Shown: in pieces, positions 45,033 through 53,952 of the stretch
Position numbering within the stretch: the first letter of the stretch is position 1
How the letters are laid out: each line of letters begins with the position of its first letter
Origin: Pseudomonadota bacterium
GTDB lineage: Bacteria; Pseudomonadota; Gammaproteobacteria; Steroidobacterales; Steroidobacteraceae
Direction: 5' to 3'
DNA length: 61,747 bases
Assembly: GCA_025351005.1 (NCBI GenBank)
Contig: JANXWS010000031.1
Coordinates: forward strand, 1 to 61,747
Made by a program: the position numbers and the translations under genes
Notes under the pieces: generated by a model
The model's input: the letters and a program-made list of their open reading frames with translations, nothing else
Told to the model about the DNA's origin: nothing
The model's database searches: none

Positions 45033-47753
45033 ATGTACCGCCAGAACATTCAGTTTCCCGCCAAGGATGCGCCGCTGCGAGAGGACGTCCATGCGCTCGG
45101 CGCGCTCGTCGGTGAGATCCTGCTGGAGCAGTGCGGGGCCGAACGCTTCAACCTCGTCGAGGGTGACCGAGTCGCGGCGATACGGCGGCGCGAGGGCGCC
45201 GAGGGCGCCGCGGCGGAGCTGCTCGAGCGCACGCGCGGCCGCGAGCCGCGCGAAGCGCGCGACCTCGTGCGGGCGTTCTCGACCTGGTTCCAGGTTGTCA
45301 ATCTCGCGGAAAAGGTGCATCGGATCCGGCGCCGTCGCGAGTACCTCAACGACTCGACCCAGGCGCAGCCGGGCGGCCTCGACGACGCGCTCGGGCGCCT
45401 CGCCAAGGAGGGCTGCACGCTGCCGGACCTCCAGCAGCTACTGGCACGCATCTGCATCTATCCGGTGTTCACCGCCCACCCGACGGAGTCCACGCGCCGC
45501 ACGATCCTGCGCAAGCAGCAGCGCGTCGCGGAGCTGCTGCTCGACCGCCTCGATCCATCGATGACCTCCGGCGAGCGGCGCACCAGCTGGGAGCGGATTC
45601 GCACCGAGCTGACCTCGGGCTGGCAGACCGAAGAGCACCCGCGCGAGCGCCTGACGGTCGCAGACGAGCGTGAGCACGTGTTGTTCTACCTGTCGGAAAT
45701 CGTGTACCGGATCGTGCCGGGCTTCTACGAGGAACTGGCGGCGGCGATCGAGAAGTCCTACGGCACGAAACAGAAGGCCCGCGATCTGCCGCGCGTGCTG
45801 CGCTTCGGCTCCTGGGTCGGCGGCGACATGGACGGGGCGCCGGACGTGCACGCCAAGACCATTCGCGAGACGCTGCAGCGCCAGCAGCTGGTGATCGTCA
45901 ACGCCTACTACCTCGAGGTGCAGCGTCTCGGCGAGCGTCTGTCGCAGAGCGCAGGCCGGGTGCCGGTCTCCAAGGCGCTGCAGTCGCGGCTCGAGGAGTA
46001 CGCGACGCTGGTGCCGGCCGCGCAGGAGAGCGCCCCGGCGCGCCACGATCGCATGCCCTACCGGCAGTTTTGCGCCCAGGTCGCCGCCCGGCTGCGCAAC
46101 ACCTACGAGGGTCGCCCGAACCACTACGAGAACGGGCGCCAGTTCCACGCCGACGTGCGGCTGATGGCCGACAGCCTCGAGGCGCACGAGGGCCGGCGGG
46201 CCGGATTGTTTTACGTCGAACGACTGCTGCGTCGCATCGACACCTTCGAGTTCCACCTGGCGACGCTCGACGTGCGCCAGCACGCGGACGTGCACCGTGC
46301 GGTCGTGGCCCAGGGTCTCGGCGATCCCGCGTTCCGCGCGCGGCCGGCAACCGAGCGACTCGCGCGCTTGCGCGTCGCGCTCGAGCGCGACGAGGGTCCG
46401 TCGCAGCCTTTCGACGCGGTCGGCCGGCGGACCCTCGCGGTATTTGAGCAGCTGATGCACTGCCGACACCGCTACGGGCGTGACGCCATCGGCGAGTACG
46501 TGGTCAGCGGCGCGACCGGCCCGGATGACGTGCTGGCCGTGCTGCTCCTGGCGCGCTGGGCCGAGATGGTCGACAAGCGCATCGGCGAGGTGCCGCTCGA
46601 CGTGGCGCCGCTGTTCGAATCGGTCGCCGCGCTCGACGAGTGTGGCGCGACGCTGCGGGTGCTGCTCGGCGAGCCCGCCTACCGGCGACATGTCAGCGCA
46701 CGCGGCGACCGCCAGTCAGTGATGATCGGCTACGCCGACAGCAACAAGGAGAGCGGCTTCGGGGCTTCCCGATGGGCCCTGCACCGGGCGCAGCAGGCGC
46801 TCGCCACGGCAGCGCGCGAGGCGGGCGTGACGCTGACGGTGTTCCACGGCCGCAGCGGCGCCACGACTCGAGGCGCCAACCGGATCGAGTCGTTGCTGAA
46901 AAGCGCGCCGGAGGGCAGCTTCCAGGGCGTGCTGCGGATCACCGAGCAGGGCGAGGTCATCAACCAGAGCTACGCGCTGCGGCCGATCGCAATGCGCAGC
47001 TTCGAGCAGGCCGTCGGGGCCGCCACCCTCGCGCTCGCCGGGCGTCCCCCGCGCGTTGCCGCCGATCCGGCGTTCACGGCCGCGTTCGACGCGATCGCCG
47101 CCGGCAGCCATGCAGCCTACCGCGGCCTGGTCTACGAGTCGGACGAGTTCTACGAGTACTTCCGCGATGCGACGCCGATCGACGTGATCGAGCGGATGCA
47201 GATCGGCTCGCGGCCGGCCGCCCGGCCTGGGCGTAGCGGTCTCCATGCGCTGCGGGCCGTGCCGTGGGGCTTCGCCTGGAGCCAGAGCCGGCATCTGCTG
47301 CCGGGCTGGTTCGGCATCGGCTCTGGGCTCGACGCTGCCGCCGCGCGGTACGGGCCGGAGGTCCTGGAGCGCATGGTGGCGCACTGGCCGTTTTTCGGGT
47401 TGCTGGTCGACGACGTCGAATTCGCGGTCGCGGTCGCCGACATGGACATCGCATCCTGGTATGCGGAGCTGGCGGCGCCGTCGCGGCGCCGCCACTTCGC
47501 CACGGTGCGCGCCGAGCACGAGCGCACCCGCGACTGGGTCCTGCGGCTGCGCGGCGAGCGGCGGCTGCTGGACGGCGAGCCGGCGATCCAGAGGGCGATG
47601 AAACTCAGGAACCCGTACGTCGATCCGATGCACCTGATGCAGATCGACCTGCTGCGGCGCTGGCGGGACGGCGAGCGGCAGGACTTCGACCTGCAAGATG
47701 CGCTCGTTGCCAGCATCGCCGGCATCGCCCAGGGCCTGCAGGCGACCGGCTGA
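45033..47753 (+). CDS. ppc: Phosphoenolpyruvate carboxylase
   Basis: PEP carboxylase adds bicarbonate to phosphoenolpyruvate to make oxaloacetate, refilling the citric acid cycle. The 906-residue protein is of family length. The first active-site region V-F-T-A-H-P-T-E-S-T-R-R carries the catalytic histidine H149. The second region is G-Y-A-D-S-N-K-E-S-G-F. The mobile loop reads F-H-G-R-S-G-A-T-T-R-G-A, with some substitutions against the usual glycine-rich version. The C-terminus ends Q-A-T-G where many relatives end R-N-T-G. I start at ATG 45033 (M-Y-R-Q-N-I-Q-F); the frame is open 40 codons further upstream but that part does not look like the family. It converges with sdaA. Confidence 0.92.
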   Translation: MYRQNIQFPAKDAPLREDVHALGALVGEILLEQCGAERFNLVEGDRVAAIRRREGAEGAAAELLERTRGREPREARDLVRAFSTWFQVVNLAEKVHRIRRRREYLNDSTQAQPGGLDDALGRLAKEGCTLPDLQQLLARICIYPVFTAHPTESTRRTILRKQQRVAELLLDRLDPSMTSGERRTSWERIRTELTSGWQTEEHPRERLTVADEREHVLFYLSEIVYRIVPGFYEELAAAIEKSYGTKQKARDLPRVLRFGSWVGGDMDGAPDVHAKTIRETLQRQQLVIVNAYYLEVQRLGERLSQSAGRVPVSKALQSRLEEYATLVPAAQESAPARHDRMPYRQFCAQVAARLRNTYEGRPNHYENGRQFHADVRLMADSLEAHEGRRAGLFYVERLLRRIDTFEFHLATLDVRQHADVHRAVVAQGLGDPAFRARPATERLARLRVALERDEGPSQPFDAVGRRTLAVFEQLMHCRHRYGRDAIGEYVVSGATGPDDVLAVLLLARWAEMVDKRIGEVPLDVAPLFESVAALDECGATLRVLLGEPAYRRHVSARGDRQSVMIGYADSNKESGFGASRWALHRAQQALATAAREAGVTLTVFHGRSGATTRGANRIESLLKSAPEGSFQGVLRITEQGEVINQSYALRPIAMRSFEQAVGAATLALAGRPPRVAADPAFTAAFDAIAAGSHAAYRGLVYESDEFYEYFRDATPIDVIERMQIGSRPAARPGRSGLHALRAVPWGFAWSQSRHLLPGWFGIGSGLDAAAARYGPEVLERMVAHWPFFGLLVDDVEFAVAVADMDIASWYAELAAPSRRRHFATVRAEHERTRDWVLRLRGERRLLDGEPAIQRAMKLRNPYVDPMHLMQIDLLRRWRDGERQDFDLQDALVASIAGIAQGLQATG

Positions 47754-47782
47754 GCACAGCGCCCCGGCGCCGCGGGCTCAGC
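47749..47782. terminator. Hairpin shared by the ppc and sdaA ends
   Basis: GCTGAGC and GCTCAGC form a 7-bp stem that contains both stop codons of the convergent genes, with a very GC-rich 20-base loop. It could end transcription from both sides. No T-tract is present. Confidence 0.4.
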
Positions 47783-49148
47783 ACTCCGGTACGTTGACGG
47801 CGAGCCCGCCCTGCGAGGTCTCCTTGTAGATCGACGACATGTCTTCGCCGGTCTGGCGCATCGTCGCGATCACCTGGTCGAGCGTCACCTTGTGGGTGCC
47901 GTCGCCGCGCATCGCGAGCCGCGCGGCGTTGATCGCCTTGACGGCGCCCATCGCATTGCGCTCGATGCACGGTATCTGCACCAGTCCGGCGATCGGATCG
48001 CAGGTCAGGCCCAGGTTGTGCTCCATGCCGATCTCGGCGGCGTTCTCGACCTGCTCGTTGGTGCCATTCAGCGCCGCCACCAGGCCGCCGGCCGCCATCG
48101 AGCAGGCGACGCCGACCTCGCCCTGGCAGCCCATCTCGGCCCCGGAGATCGAGGCGTTCTTCTTGTACAGGATGCCGATCGCGCCGGCGACCAGCAGGAA
48201 GCGGACCGCGCCGTCGTCCGACGCTCCCGGTTCGAAGCGCCGGTAGTAGCTCAGCACCGCCGGCACGATGCCGGCTGCGCCGTTCGTCGGAGCGGTCACG
48301 ACGCGGCCGCCGGCGGCGTTCTCCTCGTTGACCGCGAGCGCGAACGCGTTGACCCAGTCCATCGCCTGCATCGGCGAGGCGCTGCCGGCCTCGAGCAGCT
48401 GGCGGTACAGTTTCGGGGCGCGGCGCCGGACCTTGAGCACGCCGGGCAGCAGCCCCTGCGCGTGGAAGCCGCGCTCAATGCAGGCCTGCATCACGGCCCA
48501 GATGTTGAGCAGCGCGCTGCGCGTGGCCGCAGCCTCACGCGACACTCCCTCATTCGCGAGCACCAGCTCGTGCAGCTCGAGGCCGTGTTCCCGCGCCGCG
48601 CCGAGCAGCTGCTCGGCCGAGTCGAACGGATACGGCACGATGATCTGCGTGGCCGCGGCGCTCGGGCCGCCGAGCTCGTCGGCGCGCGCGACGAAGCCGC
48701 CGCCGGTCGAGTAGTACTCCTCGCGGCACAGCACCGAGCGATCGGCGGCCAGCGCCGTGAATCGCATGCCGTTCGAATGTCCTGGGAGGATCTGGTCGCG
48801 GTGCCAGAGCACGTCCATCGGTTCGTCGAAGGCGATTTCCCGCTGCCCGCCGAGCCGCAGCCGGTTGCTGCCGCGGATGCGCATCAGCGCGGGCTCGACG
48901 ATCGCCGGGTCGAGGCCCTCGGGCGAGTGGCCTTCGAGGCCGAGCAGTATCGCCCGGTCGGTGCAGTGTCCCCGGCCGGTCAGGGCGAGTGAACCGTAGA
49001 GCTGGACGCCGACCTGGGCCGTGCGCCCGAGCAGCTCGCGCTCGTGCAGGTCCAGCACGAAGCGGCGGGCGGCGTTCATCGGGCCCATCGTGTGGGAGCT
49101 CGACGGCCCGATGCCGATCTTGAAGATGTCGAGGACGCTGATGCTCAT
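47778..49148 (-). CDS. sdaA: L-serine dehydratase, iron-sulfur type
   Basis: The enzyme deaminates L-serine to pyruvate with a 4Fe-4S cluster. The 456-residue protein is the single-chain form: an N-terminal beta domain ([14 protein letters not shown]-like phrase at 12-23) and a C-terminal alpha domain. The alpha domain has the cluster cysteines in [21 protein letters not shown] and [17 protein letters not shown] is also typical. ATG 49148 gives the usual N-terminus [10 protein letters not shown]. It converges with ppc, and both enzymes feed the pyruvate/oxaloacetate node. Confidence 0.93.
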   Translation of the reverse strand: MSISVLDIFKIGIGPSSSHTMGPMNAARRFVLDLHERELLGRTAQVGVQLYGSLALTGRGHCTDRAILLGLEGHSPEGLDPAIVEPALMRIRGSNRLRLGGQREIAFDEPMDVLWHRDQILPGHSNGMRFTALAADRSVLCREEYYSTGGGFVARADELGGPSAAATQIIVPYPFDSAEQLLGAAREHGLELHELVLANEGVSREAAATRSALLNIWAVMQACIERGFHAQGLLPGVLKVRRRAPKLYRQLLEAGSASPMQAMDWVNAFALAVNEENAAGGRVVTAPTNGAAGIVPAVLSYYRRFEPGASDDGAVRFLLVAGAIGILYKKNASISGAEMGCQGEVGVACSMAAGGLVAALNGTNEQVENAAEIGMEHNLGLTCDPIAGLVQIPCIERNAMGAVKAINAARLAMRGDGTHKVTLDQVIATMRQTGEDMSSIYKETSQGGLAVNVPEC

Positions 49149-49291
49149 GCGGCGAGTGTGACTTGGACGTTGCAACCTCGCAAATCCCCTCGGCGCCTGG
49201 AGCGTGCCCGGGGCGGGCGGCACGCCTGTGCCGCGCGCGCCGCACCATTCGTTAGAATGGTCGCCCGGACCAGGGCCCGGCGGGGAGCACG

Positions 49292-49885
49292 ATGAACGAT
49301 CGATCGGCAGGAGCCGTCAGCGTCTACTGCGCGTCGAGCGGCAGCTGCCGGCCCGAGTATCACGCCGCGGCGCGCCGCCTGGGCGAAGTCTTGGCCGCTG
49401 CCGGCCGGACCGTGGTCTACGGCGGCAGCCGGATCGGCTCCATGGGCGCACTTGCCGACGGCGCGCTTGCCCGCGGCGGCCGGGTGATCGGCGTGCTGCC
49501 GCGCTTCCTCAAGGACCTGGAGGTCTCCCACGACGGCCTGACCGAGCTGCACGTCGTCGAGGACATGCGCGAGCGCAAGCACCTGATGCTGTCGCAGAGC
49601 GAGGCGGTCGTGGCGCTGCCCGGCGGCTGCGGCACCTTCGAGGAGCTGCTCGAGGCGGTGACGCTGAAGCGGCTCGGCGTGTTCCTCGGGCCGATCGTCA
49701 TCATCAACACGCGCAATTACTACGCGCCGCTGATCGCGCTGTTCGCGGCGGCCGTAAGCGAGCGTTTCATGGATCCGCGTCATCTCGCGATGTGGCAGGT
49801 CGTCGAGGGTCCGGACGACGTGCTGCCGGCGCTCGCGAGCGCGCCGCCGTGGAACGCTGCGGCGCGCCGCTTTGCGACGCTGTAG
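49292..49885 (+). CDS. LOG-family nucleoside-monophosphate phosphoribohydrolase
   Basis: The 197-residue protein belongs to the LOG/TIGR00730 family, which cleaves the N-glycosidic bond of AMP or cytokinin nucleotides. The signature P-G-G-C-G-T-F-E-E is complete at 110-118, and G-G-S-R-I-G-S-M-G (44-52) and the R-K phrase M-R-E-R-K-H (92-97) are as expected. Homologues are often mislabelled lysine decarboxylases. A GGGGAG ribosome site precedes ATG. The next gene starts 78 bases later, so loose co-transcription is possible. Confidence 0.88.
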   Translation: MNDRSAGAVSVYCASSGSCRPEYHAAARRLGEVLAAAGRTVVYGGSRIGSMGALADGALARGGRVIGVLPRFLKDLEVSHDGLTELHVVEDMRERKHLMLSQSEAVVALPGGCGTFEELLEAVTLKRLGVFLGPIVIINTRNYYAPLIALFAAAVSERFMDPRHLAMWQVVEGPDDVLPALASAPPWNAAARRFATL

Positions 49886-49963
49886 GCAGAGCGCACCAGG
49901 CAACGGCGCGCGCGAGGAACCTGGAATGCTGGCGGCGCCGAGGCCCGGCCCGAGGAGTAAATG

Positions 49964-50209
49964 ATGTCCGACCAACTCAACTCGCTCTTGACGGACCTGC
50001 ACCGCGAGCTCGGCTGCGCGACCACGCTGGACGACGAGTCCCGCCGCCTGCTGGGCCTGGTGTTGTCCGACATTGAGAAGCTGGGCATAGCCACGACCGC
50101 GACGCCTGGGGGGCTCGAACTGCTGGCCGTGCGCTTCGAGGCCGACCATCCGTCGGTTGCAGCCGCGCTGCGCCAGGTCGGTGACGTGCTCGGCAAGGCG
50201 GGGATCTGA
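49964..50209 (+). CDS. DUF4404-family small protein
   Basis: An 81-residue, mostly helical cytoplasmic protein matching the DUF4404 family by length and pattern: L-N-S-L-L-T-D-L-H-R-E-L at the start, then F-E-A-D-H-P-S-V-A-A-A-L-R-Q-V near the end. No enzymatic motif is seen. AGGAG precedes two ATGs, at 49961 and 49964; the second has the better spacing. The GNAT gene starts three bases after its stop, so the two are an operon. The function is unknown. Confidence 0.75.
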   Translation: MSDQLNSLLTDLHRELGCATTLDDESRRLLGLVLSDIEKLGIATTATPGGLELLAVRFEADHPSVAAALRQVGDVLGKAGI

Positions 50210-50212
50210 GCG

Positions 50213-50722
50213 ATGGCGGCCGGGCCGGTCGCCGGCACGCTGTTGCTGCGGACCGCGACCGCGGCGGACGTCGATTTCATCCTCGCGGCCGAACGCCTCC
50301 CGGGGTACGAGCGGCTGGTAGCGCAGTGGAGCCGCGAGCAGCATCAGGCGGCGCTCGAGCGCGACGACACGCGCTACCTGCTCGCCGCCCACGCGGGCCA
50401 GCCCCCCGGCGGCTTCGCTCTTCTGCAGCCGCTACACGACACGCACGAGGGCGCCAAGCTCCGGCGCATCGCAGTCGTGCGGCCCGGCGAGGGCTTTGGC
50501 CGGGCACTGCTCACGGCCGTCATCGACTGGGTGTTCGAGAGCACCGACAACGAGCGACTCTGGCTCGACGTCTTCACCCACAACGAACGGGCGCGACGCG
50601 TGTATCGCGCCGCCGGACTGCAAGAGGACGGCTTGCTGCGCGGTGCCTACCGCCTGCCGGACGGCTCGCGCGCCGACCGGGTCATCATGTCGGTGCTGCG
50701 GCAAGAATGGCGCGAACGGTGA
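50213..50722 (+). CDS. GNAT-family acetyltransferase
   Basis: The 169-residue protein has the GNAT fold: an N-terminal strand with L-L-L-R-T-A-T-A-A-D, the acetyl-CoA loop R-P-G-E-G-F-G-R-A-L-L after strand 4, and the C-terminal F-T-H-N-E-R-A-R-R-V-Y-R-A-A-G-L strand-helix seen in N-acetyltransferases of amino acids or ribosomal proteins. It is cytoplasmic. It lies three bases after DUF4404 and overlaps the polysaccharide deacetylase gene by 16 bases. The substrate is unknown. Confidence 0.85.
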   Translation: MAAGPVAGTLLLRTATAADVDFILAAERLPGYERLVAQWSREQHQAALERDDTRYLLAAHAGQPPGGFALLQPLHDTHEGAKLRRIAVVRPGEGFGRALLTAVIDWVFESTDNERLWLDVFTHNERARRVYRAAGLQEDGLLRGAYRLPDGSRADRVIMSVLRQEWRER

Positions 50723-51432
50723 AGGCGGCCGGCCGCGCGCCCCTGGTGGCCTGGCTCGCGCTCGCTCCTGCGGCGCTCGCGCTCGGCGCCGCCGCGCCGC
50801 CGGAACCGCCGGTCGAGGGGGTCACCACGCGGCTGCCGACGCAAGACAAGGTCGTGGCGCTGACCTTCGACGCGTGCCAGGCCGTCGAGCGCATGCGGCT
50901 CGACCACGGCATTACCGATTTCCTGGTCGAGCAGCGGATACCCTTCACCGTGTTCATGGGCGGGCGCTTCGCGCGCGACAACGCGGCCGACGTGCGGGCG
51001 CTCGCAAGTCACGACTTCGTCGGCATCGGGAACCACTCCTGGTCGCACCCTCGCGACATGCGCACGCTTGACGACGAGCGGGTCCGGAGCGAGGTGCTGC
51101 GGGCCGAGTCCATGCTTCGGCAGCTGACCGGCCGCCGGCCAACGCTGTTCCGCTTCCCGGGCGGCGCTGCGGACGAGCGCACGGCGACGCTCGTACGCGC
51201 GCTCGGCTACCAGGTCGTGCATTGGCGCTGGGCCGAGGGCGACCCCGACCCGAACGTGGACGCGGCGCGGCTCGTCGCGCAGACGCTCGCGCGCACGCGC
51301 GCCGGCGACATCCTGATCTTTCACGTCAATGGTCGCGGCTGGCACACGGCCGAAGCGCTGCCCCAGATCGTGGCCGGCCTGCGCGAGCGCGGTTTTCGGT
51401 TCGTGGCGCTCGGCGAGTACCTCGACCACTAG
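50707..51432 (+). CDS. Exported polysaccharide deacetylase (NodB domain)
   Basis: The 241-residue protein has a signal peptide (about 1-29) and a NodB homology domain. Motif 1 reads T-F-D-A-C (53-57) where most relatives have T-F-D-D-G, a variant known in one branch of the family. Motif 2 is H-S-W-S-H, the metal histidines. Motif 3 (F-R-F-P-G-G) and the late motif I-L-I-F-H-V-N-G-R are also present. Such enzymes remove acetyl groups from peptidoglycan or exopolysaccharide. ATG 50707 overlaps the GNAT gene; GTG 50719 is another start. The convergent hydrolase gene overlaps its stop by four bases. Confidence 0.83.
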   Translation: MARTVKAAGRAPLVAWLALAPAALALGAAAPPEPPVEGVTTRLPTQDKVVALTFDACQAVERMRLDHGITDFLVEQRIPFTVFMGGRFARDNAADVRALASHDFVGIGNHSWSHPRDMRTLDDERVRSEVLRAESMLRQLTGRRPTLFRFPGGAADERTATLVRALGYQVVHWRWAEGDPDPNVDAARLVAQTLARTRAGDILIFHVNGRGWHTAEALPQIVAGLRERGFRFVALGEYLDH

Positions 51433-52379
51433 GGACGATTCGGCTCGCGGGTGCGAGCGGCGACGAATCGCAGGAAATCGCGCGCGGTGGCCCGCGGGCG
51501 CTCAATCATCGGCAGGTGCCCCGTGTCTTCCATGACGACGACGGCGCTGCGCGGAATCAACGCCTGCATGATGGCGGCCGCCGCCGGATTAAGGATCCGG
51601 TCCTCGCGGCCCCAGACGATCAGGCAGGGCGCCGCAATCGAGGGCAGCAACGGCTCGAGCGACGGCGATCCCAGGCTGATGTCGCGGAAGATCCGCCGGT
51701 GCAGCGCGGAATCGACCACGGCCCGTCGCGCCAGCACCCGGAGCAGAGAGGGCGGCGCCCACGGTGCGCAATGCATCGCGGCCCCCAGCAGCGCCGCGAA
51801 ATCCGCTTCCGTGCGTACCAGCAGCACGAACTCGCCGGTTGCGGCGTATTCCCGGAAAAGCTCGGTATCGCCCGCGGCGGCCGTGCCGGCGGCATCGAGC
51901 AGCCAGAGGCTGCGGACGTCGTTTGGATAGGTCGCCGCATACTGCGCCGCGATGTATCCGCCCATCGAATTGCCGCCGAGATGCGCCCGGCCGAGCCCGA
52001 GTGCCTCCAGGAACGCGCGCAGCCGCCCGACCTGCGCGCCGATCCCGTAGTCCGTGTCCGGGTCGCGGCCCGCATCGCCGAAACCCGGCAGGTCGGGTGC
52101 GACGACGTGGAAATGCGGCGTCAGGAAGCGGGCGATGCGGGTGAAGTTGTCCTTGTCGCCGCCGAAGCCATGGACGAGCACCAGCGGTTCGCCACGCCCA
52201 CCGTCGAGATAGGGGATGGCGGAGCCGGGAATCGCCGCCCGCCGGACGCGGAGGCGGGCCCGCGCGCGCTCGAGCGTGAGCCAGCCGCGGGCCGCGACGG
52301 CGGGTGCGGCGTACTCGAGCACCAACGCGGCGACCGCGCCGGTGGCGGCCAGGACCGCGAGCGTCGTGGTGGCGGGCAT
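51429..52379 (-). CDS. Membrane-anchored alpha/beta hydrolase, monoacylglycerol-lipase-like
   Basis: The 316-residue protein has an N-terminal hydrophobic segment (about 6-28), likely an anchor or signal, and an alpha/beta hydrolase fold. The oxyanion loop reads V-H-G-F-G-G-D-K-D-N-F. The nucleophile is S138 in G-N-S-M-G-G, the acid is probably the aspartate in W-G-R-E-D-R-I and the base is the histidine in D-T-G-H-L-P-M. These phrases resemble the ABHD6/monoacylglycerol-lipase group. It lies 31 bases downstream of the Baeyer-Villiger-type monooxygenase gene on the same strand, so it may hydrolyse the ester or lactone that enzyme makes. Confidence 0.85.
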   Translation of the reverse strand: MPATTTLAVLAATGAVAALVLEYAAPAVAARGWLTLERARARLRVRRAAIPGSAIPYLDGGRGEPLVLVHGFGGDKDNFTRIARFLTPHFHVVAPDLPGFGDAGRDPDTDYGIGAQVGRLRAFLEALGLGRAHLGGNSMGGYIAAQYAATYPNDVRSLWLLDAAGTAAAGDTELFREYAATGEFVLLVRTEADFAALLGAAMHCAPWAPPSLLRVLARRAVVDSALHRRIFRDISLGSPSLEPLLPSIAAPCLIVWGREDRILNPAAAAIMQALIPRSAVVVMEDTGHLPMIERPRATARDFLRFVAARTREPNRP

Positions 52380-52410
52380 GGGGCGTTCGGCTCCTGGGCA
52401 AGCCTCGAGC

Positions 52411-53925
52411 CTACGGCAACACGCCGGCGGCGGGCTCGAACGTGAAATCCGCCGGTCGCGGCCGGCGCATCTCGAGCACGTAGCGGGTGATGTAGCCCGG
52501 GTACAGCGCGAGGACGCGACCGGCGGCGGTCTTGTACCAGCTGGTGCACGACCCGGACGCCCAGACCGTGCGTGCGAGTCGCCGCTGCAGCGCGTCGTTG
52601 TGCCGGCGCATGACGTCGGCGCGTACCTCGAGGCTCGCCGCGCCGCGCGCAGCAAGTTCGTGGATGCAGGCGACGACGTAGCGCGCCTGGGCTTCTATGG
52701 GAACCAGCACGGAGGTGTGGCCCGTCCCGGTGTTCGGGCCGAGCAGCATGAAGAGGTTGGGAAAGCCCGCCACCGTGACGCCCCGGTACGCTTCCGCTCC
52801 ATCGCGCCAGGCATCGGCGAGCTCGAGGCCGCCGCGGCCGCGGATCGGCAGCGCGGCAAGCGGCTCGATCGTCTCGAAGCCGGTGGCGCAGACGATCGCG
52901 TCGACCGGCCGAACGGCGCCGTCGCTGCTGACGACGCCCGCGGCCGTAAAGGCGGCGGCCGCGTGCGTCACGAGCTCGACGTGGCCCTGGCCAAGAGCCG
53001 GGTAGAAGTCGCTGGCGAGGAGAATGCGCTTGCAGCCGATCGGGTAGCCGGGCCGCAGCCTCGCGCGCAGCGATGGATCTGCGACCTGTTCCTCGAGGTG
53101 GCGGCGCGCCATGCGGGTCAGGAACCAGTGCATCGCGCCGTGGCCCTTGAACGCGGCGAAGCGCAGCTCGAACTCCCAGTAGCGCAGCCAGCGCAGGGCG
53201 CGCAGCACGGCCGGCACCCGGAATAGCGCCCTTTCGAGCCGCGTGTAGACACGGTCCGGGCGCGGCACTATCCACGACGGCGTGCGCTGGAAGACCAACA
53301 GCTTTGCAGCCTCGGCGGCGAGCCGCGGCACGACCTGCACCGCGCTCGCGGCGCTGCCGATCACGGCGACCCGCTTGCCGCGGAAATCGTATTGGTGGTT
53401 CCAGCGCGCGGTGTGCATGACGGTGCCGCGGAACTGGTCGAGACCGGCGGGATAGCGCGGGTGATTGAGCGGGCCGAAGCTGAGCACGAAGAAGCGCGGC
53501 CGCCATCGCTCGCCTCGCTCGGTCGTGATGGTCCAGCGCGCAGCCGCCTCGTCGTAGGCTGCTGCGACGACGCGCGTCGACAGCCGCAGGTGCGGCTCGA
53601 TGCGGAAGCGCTCGACACAGCGGGCGACGTAGTCGCGTATCTCGCTGCTTGGCGCGAATACGCGCGTCCAGGCGGGATTCGGAGCGAACGAAAATCCGTA
53701 CAGGTGCGATGGCACGTCGCACTGCGCCCCCGGATAGCTGTTGTCCCACCACGTGCCGCCAACCCCGGCCGACTGCTCCAGCACCACGAACGAGTCGATG
53801 CCGGCGCGTTTCAGCATCACTGCCATGCAGATGCCGGACATGCCCGCGCCCTGCACGACGATGTCCGGGTCGGGTCCGGCATCACGGCCTGTGGCGGCGT
53901 CCCCGCTCGTCGTGCTGGGTGACAT
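52411..53925 (-). CDS. Baeyer-Villiger-type flavin monooxygenase
   Basis: The 504-residue protein is a class B flavin monooxygenase. It has two dinucleotide-binding turns, G-A-G-M-S-G (26-31) for FAD and G-S-A-A-S-A (190-195) for NADPH. Between them lies the Baeyer-Villiger fingerprint F-x-G-x-x-x-H-x-x-x-W, here F165-R-G-T-V-M-H171-T-A-R-W175. Enzymes of this kind insert oxygen beside a ketone to give an ester or lactone. No signal peptide is seen. It is flanked on the same strand by a HyuA-like gene (27 bases upstream) and a hydrolase gene, which together look like one catabolic operon. The ketone is unknown. Confidence 0.88.
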   Translation of the reverse strand: MSPSTTSGDAATGRDAGPDPDIVVQGAGMSGICMAVMLKRAGIDSFVVLEQSAGVGGTWWDNSYPGAQCDVPSHLYGFSFAPNPAWTRVFAPSSEIRDYVARCVERFRIEPHLRLSTRVVAAAYDEAAARWTITTERGERWRPRFFVLSFGPLNHPRYPAGLDQFRGTVMHTARWNHQYDFRGKRVAVIGSAASAVQVVPRLAAEAAKLLVFQRTPSWIVPRPDRVYTRLERALFRVPAVLRALRWLRYWEFELRFAAFKGHGAMHWFLTRMARRHLEEQVADPSLRARLRPGYPIGCKRILLASDFYPALGQGHVELVTHAAAAFTAAGVVSSDGAVRPVDAIVCATGFETIEPLAALPIRGRGGLELADAWRDGAEAYRGVTVAGFPNLFMLLGPNTGTGHTSVLVPIEAQARYVVACIHELAARGAASLEVRADVMRRHNDALQRRLARTVWASGSCTSWYKTAAGRVLALYPGYITRYVLEMRRPRPADFTFEPAAGVLP

Positions 53926-53952
53926 GGCAAACGTCTGAAGCGGTGCGGTCGC